Source of the DNA: Alphaproteobacteria bacterium
GTDB lineage: Bacteria; Pseudomonadota; Alphaproteobacteria; Caulobacterales; Parvularculaceae
Direction of reading: 5' to 3'
DNA: 64,000 nt
NCBI GenBank assembly: GCA_030426465.1
Contig: JAUHYK010000017.1
Span: forward strand, 1-64,000
In this document: one piece after another, positions 18,946 to 28,550 of the stretch
How positions within the stretch are numbered: the first letter of the stretch is position 1
Layout: each line of letters starts with the position of its first letter
The notes under the pieces: generated by a model
The model's database searches: none
What the model was told of the DNA's origin: nothing
Seen by the model: the letters and a program-made list of their open reading frames with translations, nothing else
Translations under genes and position numbers: made by a program

Positions 18946-18972
18946 ACGCCCGACGGAAAAACCGACGGGCGT
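18946..18972 (-). terminator. Bidirectional terminator between ATR and POT genes
   Basis: ACGCCCG and CGGGCGT arms (with a CGG/CCG inner pair after one mismatch) enclose an A-rich loop. Six A's before and four T's after give U-runs on both strands. It lies after the stop of the peptide transporter (minus strand) and directly upstream of the adenosyltransferase gene, so it ends POT transcription. Confidence 0.75.
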
Positions 18973-18993
18973 TTTGTTCAACTCTGCTCGCCT

Positions 18994-20796
18994 CTACTCA
19001 GCGGGAGAGGCCAGACCCCGTGTGTCAGGCGCAGCATTCTTCTCAGCGATCGTATCGAGGCGCATCAGTTTTTTGATCAATGGCGAGATCAATAGCATGA
19101 CAAAGGCGATGCCCATCGCAACATAGGCGACGTTGCTGTAGACCTCGGCATATGTGGCCTTCGCCGCCGCAATATCGGTGAGCTGACCGCCAATGGTCTC
19201 GGCGCCCGTCCCGCGCGCAATTACGCCGGCGAGATAATTCGACAGACCCGAATAGAGGAACCAAGACCCCATCGCCAATCCGACAACGCGCGCCGGCGCC
19301 ATCTTCGTCACAGCCGAGAGACCGACCGGCGACAGCATGAGCTCGCCCATAGTGTGGACCCAATAGACAAGGAAGATGAAGCCGACCGCCGTCATGCCTG
19401 CAGCGCCGGAAACCTTCATGCCTGCGACAAGCGCCAGGAAGCCAAGCCCGACCAGGAAAACACCGCCGGCGAATTTAACCGGTGTCGACGGCTCCATTTT
19501 CTTCTTGGCGAGCGCGACCCACATCCACGCAAAGATTGGCGCGAAAATGAAAATGAACGCTGCGTTGAGCGACTGGAACACAGGCGCCGGAACGGACCAC
19601 CCAAACAGGGATCGATCAACCAATCGATCCGTGAACAGGTTCAAAGAAGAACCCGCTTGTTCGAACAGCGCCCAGAACGGGATTTGCGCAAGCACGAAAT
19701 AGATCGCCGCAAACATCCTTGAACGCTCGTCGCCCTGGAGTTTCGTCGCCGCATAGGCGCACAGCCCCAGGAACACCGCAACGCCCAGCATGCCGACAAA
19801 CCAGTCTGGGATGAGATGCGCGTTCATCACCATCAGCATGGACGCCGCGATAATGACGAGACCAACGAGATAGCAAGCCATCTCTACGTTGACCGGACCG
19901 AAAACGGATTTCTTAAGCTTGTCCGGGTTGGGCGGCTCAGCCGCGCCGCCGAGATACTTCTGACCCCAGATAAACACAATCAGACCAAGCAGCATGCCAA
20001 TGCCCGCAAGGCCAAACCCGTATTTCCAGCCATAGACAATGCCAAGAATGCCGCATGAAATCGATGACAGGAACGAGCCGAGGTTGATCCCCATATAGAA
20101 AATCGTGAAACCTGAATCCCGGCGCGGATCTTCGTAGCCGTAAAGGGCGCCAACGATCGTCGAGATATTCGCCTTGAGGTAGCCGACGCCGGCGATAATC
20201 AGCGCCAGCGAAAGATAGAGAATGTTGACGAAGAGCGGCTCCTGCTCAATTCGGGTGGTGTAGTCAGCTGTAGCGATCGTCACGGGCAAACCGACCGCGG
20301 CCGGATCATCAATGATCATTTCGGTCGCGCCGTCATTGAAAGAAATCCTGGACGTACCTGAGTCTGAAACGATGATCTGATTGGCGTCGCCGCCGCGTCC
20401 ATCAAGGGTGACCTGATACTCGCTGCCCTGATAGGTGAGAATTTCCTTTGAGCCCTCGCCTTCGAACGCCATGCCGAAATGGCCGAGTACGAGGAGGATG
20501 GCGCCGAAGGTCACCGCCTTTCGCTGACCGAGATACCGGTCGGCGAGCGATCCGCCGATGATAGTCATCACATAAACCAGCGCCGTATAGGCGCCATACA
20601 TCAGCGCCGAGCGTTCATCGGAAAACAGAAAATGCTGGGTGAGATAAATGATGAGAAGACCGCGCATCCCGTAATAGGAAAAGCGCTCCCACATCTCTGT
20701 GAAAAACAGAATGGCCAGCCCGCGCGGATGGCCAAAGAAACCCTTGCCCGCCTTCATCGCATTTGGCGTGGTCGATACGTCAATCGCTTCGCTCAT
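18994..20796 (-). CDS. POT-family proton/peptide symporter
   Basis: A 600-residue member of the proton-dependent oligopeptide transporter family (MFS fold). The ExxER motif in TEMWERFSYYGMRG (E34, E37, R38) and GGSLADRYLGQRKA are diagnostic. It imports di- and tripeptides. Unusual: between the third and fourth helices (about residues 111-187) there is a polar, beta-rich insertion of roughly 75 residues, presumably periplasmic. The ATG at 20796 (MSEAIDVS) has a GAGGGAG ribosome site; the longer reading from 20874 crosses the leader. Confidence 0.93.
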   Translation of the reverse strand: MSEAIDVSTTPNAMKAGKGFFGHPRGLAILFFTEMWERFSYYGMRGLLIIYLTQHFLFSDERSALMYGAYTALVYVMTIIGGSLADRYLGQRKAVTFGAILLVLGHFGMAFEGEGSKEILTYQGSEYQVTLDGRGGDANQIIVSDSGTSRISFNDGATEMIIDDPAAVGLPVTIATADYTTRIEQEPLFVNILYLSLALIIAGVGYLKANISTIVGALYGYEDPRRDSGFTIFYMGINLGSFLSSISCGILGIVYGWKYGFGLAGIGMLLGLIVFIWGQKYLGGAAEPPNPDKLKKSVFGPVNVEMACYLVGLVIIAASMLMVMNAHLIPDWFVGMLGVAVFLGLCAYAATKLQGDERSRMFAAIYFVLAQIPFWALFEQAGSSLNLFTDRLVDRSLFGWSVPAPVFQSLNAAFIFIFAPIFAWMWVALAKKKMEPSTPVKFAGGVFLVGLGFLALVAGMKVSGAAGMTAVGFIFLVYWVHTMGELMLSPVGLSAVTKMAPARVVGLAMGSWFLYSGLSNYLAGVIARGTGAETIGGQLTDIAAAKATYAEVYSNVAYVAMGIAFVMLLISPLIKKLMRLDTIAEKNAAPDTRGLASPAE

Positions 20797-21163
20797 ATCA
20801 GCTCCCTCTTGCGGCCGCCATGTTACATCGCCCGCTGGATATTCGCCCCTTACACGCGCCTTCCCGGCGCGCAATTGGCGCGCACTGTAGGCCGGAAAGC
20901 GCCGCCAAATCCAGAGCTTAGAGAGATTTTGCCATGAATGGCGCGGCCGGAGGGTGGTTGCTGGCGCAATCTGTCACAAGAATGTGTCCGGAGTTCGCGT
21001 TTCGTACAGGGCGCTGAAGAAAGCCCCGGATTTACGCCGGACGGCCGTGGCGCAGGCCCACTATAGTGGGCCCGGCGTGGGGGCATTGCCAACTTCAGAC
21101 CCCACCGCGCCTGCCAGCGCAGGAATTTCCAAAACGCAGCATACCGAGAGCGCCGCGCGCCCT
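20797..21163. other. Intergenic region, about 370 bp
   Basis: This stretch separates the POT gene (reading left) from the end of the sucD-lpd-exoD operon. It should hold the POT promoter and the 3' end of the operon. Short frames on both strands here lack ribosome sites and have proline/arginine-rich, non-protein-like composition. The only distinct structure is the perfect palindrome at 21055-21072. No tRNA was found. Confidence 0.6.
21055..21072. repeat. 18-bp perfect palindrome
   Basis: GGCCCACTATAGTGGGCC is self-complementary over its full length. It could be an operator or fold into a tight hairpin. It is about 90 bases downstream of the last gene of the leftward operon and about 260 bases upstream of the POT start. 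Confidence 0.7.
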
Positions 21164-21415
21164 TTATTTTGGTTTAAAAAACAAGGCGCGCGCGAGACCA
21201 ACGCCGGAAATCAGGAGCCAGAACATCTCAATCACAAAAGATGCGGCGTTGAATGTATGCGAGAGTGAAAAGAGAATGAGCAATGCGCCAACCCCGTTCA
21301 GCGCAGGATAAAGCGGCTGGCGCACATCCATCCGGCCCACTTGCGAAAGGAAATATGTACCCACGACAAGGCTGACGCCGGCGAAGCCGACAAAATCAGG
21401 AAGCGCCAATTGCAT
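21164..21415 (-). CDS. Small membrane protein (CBU_0592-like)
   Basis: An 83-residue protein with three predicted hydrophobic helices (LPDFVGFAGVSLVVGTYFLS, LYPALNGVGALLILFSL, FVIEMFWLLISGVGLARALF). The pattern matches the small CBU_0592-type membrane proteins common in Proteobacteria; function unknown. It follows exoD by 53 bases on the same strand and is probably the last gene of the TCA operon transcript. The ATG at 21415 gives the whole first helix. Confidence 0.75.
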   Translation of the reverse strand: MQLALPDFVGFAGVSLVVGTYFLSQVGRMDVRQPLYPALNGVGALLILFSLSHTFNAASFVIEMFWLLISGVGLARALFFKPK

Positions 21416-21468
21416 CCCGCACTGTTTAGATTATTCCGCCGGGATGTCGAGGTTGATTATGCGCCGCC

Positions 21469-22074
21469 TCAAAAAGCGCGCACGGCGATAAGCCCGACGG
21501 CAAGACAGCCCGCAAGAGCAAGGGTCATCACGAGGCCGTCACGGGCGGTGATCGCAACCCCGAAGAGCACCACCGTCCAGGCCGGCGCCGCCACGGCGAA
21601 GGGAACCGCATCAAAAGGGATCATCAAAATCCCGAGCGCCATCACGAATATCGCCGCTGCGCGCCGCATCGCCTCTCCGGCCGCCCAGGTCCACCGCTCT
21701 GTGATCAGATGATCGATAAAACGCAGCGGCTTATCCATTTTTCGGCGCATCTCGCGGAGCTTTTCCTCGGAGACGGATTGCTTCAGCGCTATTTCTGGCA
21801 GCCAGGGATGGTTGAGGCCTAGGGTCATTTGCAACGCCAAAATGGCGATAACGATGCCGACCACCGCCGCGGCGCCCGGGATCACGGCCAGCGGCGTGCC
21901 GCCAATAAAACCGAGCACTATAAATAACGGACCATAGCTGCGGTCATTCCATGCGCTGAGAAGAGCGCGCAAACTGACCCGCCCGTTTTCCGAACGCGCA
22001 ATGGCGTCGTCGACGATCGATTCAAGCGGCGCTTCGCCATCCGCTACAGAGTTGGACTGTTTTGACTCTGACAT
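21469..22074 (-). CDS. exoD: ExoD-family membrane protein
   Basis: A 201-residue ExoD-type protein (PF06055). An N-terminal cytoplasmic stretch with SIVDDAIARSENGRVSLRALL is followed by SYGPLFIVLGFIGGTPLAVIPGAAAVVGI and three further hydrophobic helices. In rhizobia ExoD influences exopolysaccharide production and alkaline tolerance; the mechanism is unknown. It lies 42 bases after lpd on the same strand. Its link with the dehydrogenase genes is positional only. Confidence 0.85.
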   Translation of the reverse strand: MSESKQSNSVADGEAPLESIVDDAIARSENGRVSLRALLSAWNDRSYGPLFIVLGFIGGTPLAVIPGAAAVVGIVIAILALQMTLGLNHPWLPEIALKQSVSEEKLREMRRKMDKPLRFIDHLITERWTWAAGEAMRRAAAIFVMALGILMIPFDAVPFAVAAPAWTVVLFGVAITARDGLVMTLALAGCLAVGLIAVRAF

Positions 22075-22116
22075 AGCGACCGAACACTGGCGCAGGAGAG
22101 CCGTTCCGGCAAGCGC

Positions 22117-23523
22117 CTAGGCCTGCATCGTCCAGCCTTCAACGCCCATGGCCGCCTGGCGCACAGCCTCAGACCGCGTGGGGTGAGCATGACAGGTGCG
22201 CGCAATGTCTTCCGATGCGCCGCCAAACTCCATGACGGCGACAGCTTCGGCGATCATCTCGCCCGCCTCAACACCGACAATATGCACACCAAGCACTTTG
22301 TCTGTTTCCGCATCCGCCAGCACCTTCACAAAACCATCGGTCTCATGATTGGTTTTTGCGCGCGAATTGGCGGCGAAGGGGAATTTGCCGGTTTTGTATT
22401 TGACACCGGCGTCTTTCAGCTGCTCTTCGGTTTTGCCGACAGAGGCGACCTCCGGATAGGTGTAAACGACGTTCGGCACGAGGTCGTAATTCACATGCCC
22501 CGCCTTGCCGGCGATTAATTCAATGCAGGCGGTACCGTCATCTTCCGCCTTGTGGGCGAGCATAGGCCCGTGGATCGCATCGCCAAGCGCCCAAACGCCC
22601 GGCACGTTTGTTTTGAAATGATTGGTTTCGATGAAGCCGCGCTTGTCGGTTTTGACGCCAACGGTTTCAAGGCCGAGCCCTTGGGTAAAGGGACGGCGTC
22701 CGATGGCGACCAGCACCGCGTCGCAATCTATGAGTTCCGTTTCGCCGCCTTTTGCAGGTTCGACGGTGAGGTGCACGCCTGCCTCGGAAGTCTTGGCTCC
22801 CGTCACTTTCGAGCCGAGTTTGAACTCCACGCCCTGTTTTTTGAGGATGCGCTGAAATTGTTTCGAAATCTCATCGTCCATCGGCGGGAGGACCTTGTCC
22901 AGAAACTCGATGACCGTCACTTTCGCGCCGAGACGACGCCAGACGCTCCCGAGCTCCAGCCCGATGACGCCTGCGCCGATCACAACGAGATGATCGGGAA
23001 CCTTCGGCAACGCCAACGCGCCGGTTGACGATACGATTTGTTTTTCGTCAATCTCGACACCCGGCAGCGGCGTCACTTCGGAGCCCGTGGCGATGACGAT
23101 GTTTTTTGTGTTCAATTCCTTGTCGCCGTCAGCGCCGGAAACAAGAACGCGGGTCGCGGACAGTATTTCGCCGGAGCCGTAAAAAACATCCGCCTTGTTT
23201 TTTTTCATCAGAAATTCGACGCCTTTGGTCAGCCCCTCGACCGCGTCGTCTTTCTGTTTCAGCATCTGTTTGAGATCGAGCTTCAGCCCGCCGGTGTCGA
23301 TGCCGAGGCTCGCAAAATCCTTTTCCGCAATCTCATAAAGCTGCGAGGCATGAAGAAGCGCTTTGGATGGAATGCAGCCGACATTGAGGCAGGTGCCGCC
23401 AAGCTTTTTATTGTCGCGCTTTTCGATGATCGCGGTTTTCAGGCCCAGCTGTCCGGCGCGGATCGCCGCATTATAGCCGCCGGGGCCGGCGCCGATGATC
23501 ACGACGTCATAAGTGTCAGTCAT
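22117..23523 (-). CDS. lpdA: Dihydrolipoyl dehydrogenase (E3)
   Basis: A 468-residue flavoprotein disulfide reductase. FAD-binding [10 protein letters not shown] (11-20), redox pair C45/C50 in [15 protein letters not shown]-binding [13 protein letters not shown], and the C-terminal catalytic HAHPTRSEA are all present. It reoxidises lipoyl groups of the 2-oxoglutarate dehydrogenase (and other) complexes, making NADH. It is the fourth enzyme gene of the leftward operon, 37 bases after the small gene 23561-23911. Confidence 0.97.
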   Translation of the reverse strand: MTDTYDVVIIGAGPGGYNAAIRAGQLGLKTAIIEKRDNKKLGGTCLNVGCIPSKALLHASQLYEIAEKDFASLGIDTGGLKLDLKQMLKQKDDAVEGLTKGVEFLMKKNKADVFYGSGEILSATRVLVSGADGDKELNTKNIVIATGSEVTPLPGVEIDEKQIVSSTGALALPKVPDHLVVIGAGVIGLELGSVWRRLGAKVTVIEFLDKVLPPMDDEISKQFQRILKKQGVEFKLGSKVTGAKTSEAGVHLTVEPAKGGETELIDCDAVLVAIGRRPFTQGLGLETVGVKTDKRGFIETNHFKTNVPGVWALGDAIHGPMLAHKAEDDGTACIELIAGKAGHVNYDLVPNVVYTYPEVASVGKTEEQLKDAGVKYKTGKFPFAANSRAKTNHETDGFVKVLADAETDKVLGVHIVGVEAGEMIAEAVAVMEFGGASEDIARTCHAHPTRSEAVRQAAMGVEGWTMQA

Positions 23524-23560
23524 TTCTTACATCCACATTCTATTTCGTCACAAACGGCGC

Positions 23561-23911
23561 TCAATCGCTAAAAGCACCAGACATAGTTGAATCGGGCGAG
23601 TCAGGGTTGGACCACTTCGAGTAACCGTGCGCTCCTAAAAAATGACGAACGACATGTTGACCATTGAACGTTCGGCGCCCTTCCAAAAATCGCCGCGAAA
23701 AGCTCTCCCTGATTTCAGGTTCGTGCTGAAAGTCGTCGTTGCTCAACACACATAGCGCAGATTGACTCAGTCGACCGGTGCTAGTTTCCCTCATACCAAG
23801 GCGAACCTGTTCCGTAGAGTAGCACGCCGGTCCGCCAAAATGTTGCACAAGAAATTTACACAGTTTCTTGTAAGCCCGTGCATCACGCCATTTAGAAACA
23901 GCTCCGAGCAC
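23561..23911 (-). CDS. Small protein, DUF6559-like
   Basis: A 116-residue frame with GTG start immediately after the sucB stop (TAGGTG), probably translationally coupled. The N-terminal half (KWRDARAYKKLCKFLVQHFG, then YSTEQVRLGM) recalls the small DUF6559 family, with a later DDF-like position. I make that assignment from memory of the pattern only. It has no signal peptide or membrane helix. Base composition is lower in GC than sucB and lpd around it, suggesting a later insertion into the operon. Function unknown. Confidence 0.55.
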   Translation of the reverse strand: MLGAVSKWRDARAYKKLCKFLVQHFGGPACYSTEQVRLGMRETSTGRLSQSALCVLSNDDFQHEPEIRESFSRRFLEGRRTFNGQHVVRHFLGAHGYSKWSNPDSPDSTMSGAFSD

Positions 23912-25438
23912 CTAAAGATCGAGCAGCAAGCGCTGCGGGTCTTCGAGATTTTCTTTCACTCGCACGAGGAAGGTGACGGCGCCTTTACCGTCGACAATGC
24001 GATGATCATAGGACATGGCGAGATACATCATCGGGCGGATAACGACTTCGCCATTGCGCGCGATGGGACGTTGCTCGATCCGGTGCATGCCGAGAATGCC
24101 CGACTGCGGCTGGTTCAGGATCGGCGTCGACAGAAGTGAGCCGTAAACCCCGCCATTGGTGATGGTGAAGGTGCCGCCCTGCATCTCTTCGATCTTCAGA
24201 TCGCCTGAACGCGCGCGGCGGCCATAATCGGCGATCTCAAGCTCGATCTCCGCCATGCTCTTCATATCCGCATCGCGAATGACCGGCACGACAAGACCTT
24301 TGTCGGTGCCCACCGCAATGCCGATGTCGTAATGGTTCTTGTAGATAATGTCGGTTCCGTCAATTTCCGCATTGACGTCCGGCACTTCTTTCAGCGCATG
24401 GACGCAGGCTTTTGCGAAAAACGACATGAAGCCGAGTTTGATGCCGTGCTTTTTGTCAAAAAGATCTTTGTACTGAGAGCGCAACTCCATCACCGCCGTC
24501 ATGTCGACGTCGTTGAAGGTGGTCAGCATCGCCGCCGTATCTTGCGCTTCTTTCAGACGACGCGCGATAGTCTGGCGCAGGCGGGACATTTTCACCCGCT
24601 CTTCGCGCGGACCCAGATCCTTCGGCGCGGATGGCGCTTTTGCTTGTTGCGGTTGTGCATCGGCCCTCAGAGCGTCGCCTTTGGTGATGCGACCGCCCTT
24701 GCCAGTGCCCTCGATAGATGACGGATCAAGTCCGCGTTCAGCGACCACGCGGCGCGGCGCAGGCGACAATTCAGCCGACGGACGCGCGCGGGCGCCCTCC
24801 ATAACACTTTCGCCCGAGGCCGCGACTTCGCGCGGCGAGGGATCATTGACGCCGTTCGTCGCGGCGCCATTGGATTTTCCTGCGCTCGCACCTTCAGCGA
24901 TGATGGCGATAACGGTTCCGACTTCCACCGTGTCGCCTTCCTGGGCGCGGATGTCTTTCAGGACGCCGGAAGCGGGCGACGGTACGTCCATGGCCGCCTT
25001 GTCCGTCTCCAGACTGACCAGCGGCTCATCGAGCTCAACGGCGTCGCCAACCTTTTTGAACCATTCGCCGATATCGGCTTCGGTGACGGATTCACCCGAC
25101 GCCGGGACAGTCACTTCAATCTCTTTTCCGCTGCTCGATGCGGTCTTTTTCGGCGCAGGCGCTTTCGTTTCCGCTTTCGCCGCCGGAGCTGACGCCTTTC
25201 CGTCAGCATCAATGGCGCCGAGCAGCGCGTTTACTTCCACCGTATCGCCTTCCTGCGCTGAAATCGAAGCGAGCACGCCAGCGGCGGGCGCGGGAACCTC
25301 TACCGACACCTTATCGGTCTCAAGCTCGACAAGCGGCTCGTCGACGGCAACCGCCTCGCCTTCTTTCTTCATCCACCTTGCGATCGTCGCCTCTGTGACG
25401 CTTTCGCCGAGGGTGGGCACGCGGATTTCGGTAGTCAT
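23912..25438 (-). CDS. sucB: Dihydrolipoyl succinyltransferase (E2) with two lipoyl domains
   Basis: A 508-residue E2 subunit of 2-oxoglutarate dehydrogenase. Lipoyl domain 1 (1-76, lipoyl lysine K43 in [10 protein letters not shown]) and lipoyl domain 2 (105-181, K147 in [10 protein letters not shown]) are joined by an Ala/Pro/Lys linker. Then come a peripheral-subunit-binding domain (about 225-257, [14 protein letters not shown]) and the catalytic domain with D-H479-R-x-x-D483-G. Two lipoyl domains are more than the single one of the classic enterobacterial protein. It moves the succinyl group to CoA and sits between sucA and lpd. Confidence 0.96.
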   Translation of the reverse strand: MTTEIRVPTLGESVTEATIARWMKKEGEAVAVDEPLVELETDKVSVEVPAPAAGVLASISAQEGDTVEVNALLGAIDADGKASAPAAKAETKAPAPKKTASSSGKEIEVTVPASGESVTEADIGEWFKKVGDAVELDEPLVSLETDKAAMDVPSPASGVLKDIRAQEGDTVEVGTVIAIIAEGASAGKSNGAATNGVNDPSPREVAASGESVMEGARARPSAELSPAPRRVVAERGLDPSSIEGTGKGGRITKGDALRADAQPQQAKAPSAPKDLGPREERVKMSRLRQTIARRLKEAQDTAAMLTTFNDVDMTAVMELRSQYKDLFDKKHGIKLGFMSFFAKACVHALKEVPDVNAEIDGTDIIYKNHYDIGIAVGTDKGLVVPVIRDADMKSMAEIELEIADYGRRARSGDLKIEEMQGGTFTITNGGVYGSLLSTPILNQPQSGILGMHRIEQRPIARNGEVVIRPMMYLAMSYDHRIVDGKGAVTFLVRVKENLEDPQRLLLDL

Positions 25439-25480
25439 TTATTTTCTCCAATGACGATGGCCGCCTAATCGGTCAGCGCC

Positions 25481-28447
25481 TTAAACGGTCAGGGCCTCGT
25501 CCAGAAATTCTGCAAGTTCCTGCTTGTGCCGGCTCATCAGACCTGTCGCTGGCGACGCCGCAGCGGCCCGGCCCACATAACGCGGGCGCTTGTGCTTGGC
25601 GTCAATCTGGCCCAGCGCCCATTCGAGATTGGGGTCCATAAAGAACCAGGAACCCATATTTTTCGGCTCTTCCTGGCACCAGACCATCTCGGCGTTCCGG
25701 AAACGCTGCAACTCATTGATGATCGACATAGCCGGGAACGGATAAAACTGCTCAACACGCAGCAGATAGACATTGTCGACGCCGCGCTTTTCGCGCTCTT
25801 CGAGAAGATCGTAATAGACCTTACCCGCACACATGACGACGCGTTTGATTTTGCTGTCGGAAACAAGCTTAACGGTCGAGCCGGGGCGATATTCAGCGTC
25901 ATCCCACAAAACACGGTGGAAAGAAGAGCCCGGGCCCATCTCTTCCAGTGTGGACACGCATTTTTTGTGACGCAGCAGCGACTTCGGCGTCATCAGAACA
26001 AGCGGCTTGCGGAAGTTGCGGCGCATCTGGCGGCGTAGAATATGGAAATAGTTCGCCGGCGTCGTGCAGTTGGCGACCTGCATATTGTCCTGAGCGCAAA
26101 GCTGAAGGAACCGCTCAAGACGCGCGGAGGAATGCTCCGGACCCTGACCTTCATAACCGTGCGGCAACAACAGAACGAGGCCGCACATGCGCAGCCATTT
26201 GCGTTCGCCTGACGAAATGAACTGGTCGATGATTGTCTGCGCGCCATTGGCGAAGTCGCCGAACTGACCTTCCCACAACACCAGGAATTTCGGATTGGCG
26301 AGCGAATAGCCATACTCAAAGCCCATCACCGCAAATTCGGAGAGGTTTGAGTCATGAACCTCGAATGTCGCTTCTCCGCCATCAAGATGGCGCAGCGGCG
26401 TATAGGTTTTCTCGGTTTCCTGATCGATGAAGACGGCGTGGCGCTGGGAGAAAGTGCCGCGCCGGGAATCCTGTCCCGACAAACGCACCCCGAAGCCTTC
26501 GCGCAAGAGCGACCCAAAGGCGAGCGCTTCGGCCGTCGCCCAGTCAATCCCCTCGCCCGTATCGAACATTTTCTTTTTCTGATCGAGAATGCGCGCCAGG
26601 GTTTTGTGGATGTTGAAGGTCTTTGGATAATGCGTCAGCGCGGCGCCGATCTGTTGCAACTCATCAACGCCAATCGCCGTGTCGCCGCGGCGGTCGTCAT
26701 CGACCGGCGGCACAAAGCCTGACCACTGGCCGTCGAGCCAGTCAGCCTTGTTGGGCTTGAACGCTTCAGCGGCAGCGAATTCGGCATCAAGAAACTCGCG
26801 GAACTTCGCCTGCTCCGCTTCGGTCTGCTCGGCGCTAAGGACGCCTTCCGCAACCAGACGATCGGCGTAAATCGCCTGTGTCGTCTTTTGTGTACGGATT
26901 TTTTTGTACATTTTCGGCTGGGTGAAGCTCGGCTCGTCGCCTTCATTGTGACCAAAGCGGCGATAGCAGAACATGTCGATGACGACATCGGAGCCAAATT
27001 TCTGGCGGAATTCCGTCGCGACCTTCGCCGCATAGGTCACCGCTTCAGGATCATCGCCGTTCACATGGAAAATCGGCGCCTCAACCATCTTCGCCACGTC
27101 TGACGGGTAGGGCGAAGACCGAGAAAATTTAGGGCTGGTCGTAAAACCGATCTGGTTATTGACGATGAAATGGATCGTGCCGCCGGCGCGATATCCGCGA
27201 AGACCGGAGAAACCGAAACACTCAGCGATAATGCCTTGACCGGCGAACGCCGCATCGCCGTGAAGGAGCAGCGGCAAAACATGGGTGCGGGGCTGATCGA
27301 GGTCGGGTGCTTCGATGCGGTCCTGCTTCGAACGCGCCTTGCCAAGAACGACCGGATTGACAGCCTCAAGATGCGACGGGTTCGCGGTGAGCGAGAGGTG
27401 CACCTTGTTGCCGTCAAAGGCGCGATCCGAAGAGGCGCCAAGGTGATATTTCACGTCGCCTGAACCGCCGACATCGTCGGGCGTCACGGAGCCGCCCTGA
27501 AATTCGTGGAAAATGTGATGGTAGGGTTTGCCCATCACTGCGGCGAGCACGTTCAAACGCCCGCGATGCGGCATGCCGATGACGATTTCCTGAACGCCTA
27601 AAGCGCCGCCGCGCTTGATGATCTGCTCAAGCGCCGGAACCATCGACTCGCCGCCATCGAGGCCAAAGCGCTTGGTCCCTGTGTATTTCGTATTCAGGAA
27701 GTTCTCGAAGCCTTCCGCCTCCACCAGTTTGTTGTAGATGGCGCGCTTGCCTTCTTTGGTGAAGTTGATGTCCTTGTCCGGCCCTTCGATGCGCTGTTGC
27801 AGCCAAGCCTTCTGATCAGGATCGGTAATGTGCATGAACTCGACAGCGAATGTGCCGCAATAGGTCCGCTGAAGGATGTCGAGGATCTGCCGCAGGCTCG
27901 CCGTTTCAAGGCCCAGCACATGATCGATAAAGATCGGGCGGTCCATGTCCTCTTCGGTGAAACCGAGGCTTTTGGGATCGAGTTCAGGATGAACTGTCGG
28001 CGTCGACAGCCCGAGAGGATCGAGATCAGCGATCAGGTGGCCGCGGATACGATAGGCGCGGATCAACATCAGCGCTCTTAAGGAATCCTTGGTCGCCTGC
28101 AGGACGCCGCCAGCCTGTTCAATAACCGGAGTGGCGCCTTCGCTTTTTTCTATCTTGGCTTTGAGCTTCGGCTCCAGCGCCGACCAGTCGCCGTCGAGAG
28201 CGGCCGTCAGCTCGCCATTGACCTTGGGCGGCCAGTCCTTGCGAGACCAGCTAGGGCCTTCGAAAGCTGGAGAAGCGTCTGTTTCTGTTTCGAAAAAGGC
28301 GCGCCAGTCTTCACTGACAGAGGACGGATTCGCTACATATCGGGCATATTGCGCTTCAAGATATTGCGCATTGGATCCCGAAAGAACCGTTTCGATGTCC
28401 AGCTTACTTTCAGCTGATCGTGCGGGAGCTTCCCCGTCTTTGGCCAT
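25481..28447 (-). CDS. sucA: 2-oxoglutarate dehydrogenase E1
   Basis: A 988-residue thiamine-diphosphate enzyme. The short N-terminal E2-binding helix is visible (NAQYLEAQYARYVANPSSVSEDWRAFF). Further on: GMPHRGRLNVLAAVMGKP, the cofactor-binding GDxA stretch LLHGDAAFAGQG..N (about 400-450), and MFCYRRFGHNEGDEPSFTQP. It decarboxylates 2-oxoglutarate and succinylates the E2 lipoyl group. It starts MAKDGEAPARSAESK at an ATG and is followed 42 bases later by sucB. Confidence 0.97.
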   Translation of the reverse strand: MAKDGEAPARSAESKLDIETVLSGSNAQYLEAQYARYVANPSSVSEDWRAFFETETDASPAFEGPSWSRKDWPPKVNGELTAALDGDWSALEPKLKAKIEKSEGATPVIEQAGGVLQATKDSLRALMLIRAYRIRGHLIADLDPLGLSTPTVHPELDPKSLGFTEEDMDRPIFIDHVLGLETASLRQILDILQRTYCGTFAVEFMHITDPDQKAWLQQRIEGPDKDINFTKEGKRAIYNKLVEAEGFENFLNTKYTGTKRFGLDGGESMVPALEQIIKRGGALGVQEIVIGMPHRGRLNVLAAVMGKPYHHIFHEFQGGSVTPDDVGGSGDVKYHLGASSDRAFDGNKVHLSLTANPSHLEAVNPVVLGKARSKQDRIEAPDLDQPRTHVLPLLLHGDAAFAGQGIIAECFGFSGLRGYRAGGTIHFIVNNQIGFTTSPKFSRSSPYPSDVAKMVEAPIFHVNGDDPEAVTYAAKVATEFRQKFGSDVVIDMFCYRRFGHNEGDEPSFTQPKMYKKIRTQKTTQAIYADRLVAEGVLSAEQTEAEQAKFREFLDAEFAAAEAFKPNKADWLDGQWSGFVPPVDDDRRGDTAIGVDELQQIGAALTHYPKTFNIHKTLARILDQKKKMFDTGEGIDWATAEALAFGSLLREGFGVRLSGQDSRRGTFSQRHAVFIDQETEKTYTPLRHLDGGEATFEVHDSNLSEFAVMGFEYGYSLANPKFLVLWEGQFGDFANGAQTIIDQFISSGERKWLRMCGLVLLLPHGYEGQGPEHSSARLERFLQLCAQDNMQVANCTTPANYFHILRRQMRRNFRKPLVLMTPKSLLRHKKCVSTLEEMGPGSSFHRVLWDDAEYRPGSTVKLVSDSKIKRVVMCAGKVYYDLLEEREKRGVDNVYLLRVEQFYPFPAMSIINELQRFRNAEMVWCQEEPKNMGSWFFMDPNLEWALGQIDAKHKRPRYVGRAAAASPATGLMSRHKQELAEFLDEALTV

Positions 28448-28550
28448 TACTTCAGTCCGTCATTACGCCGTCTTGACGATAGCTCCTTAGATACGCCAAC
28501 TTTCGAGCGATTCAATCACCATTGGAGCGATCTCTTAACGATAAAACTCT

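Noticed and set aside
20850-21268. Short frames in the POT to exoD gap
   Set aside because: Low-complexity Pro/Arg-rich products, no ribosome sites, on both strands at once.
24501-25454. 317-codon frame opposite sucB
   Set aside because: Ser/Ala-rich shadow of the lipoyl and linker repeats, no independent support.
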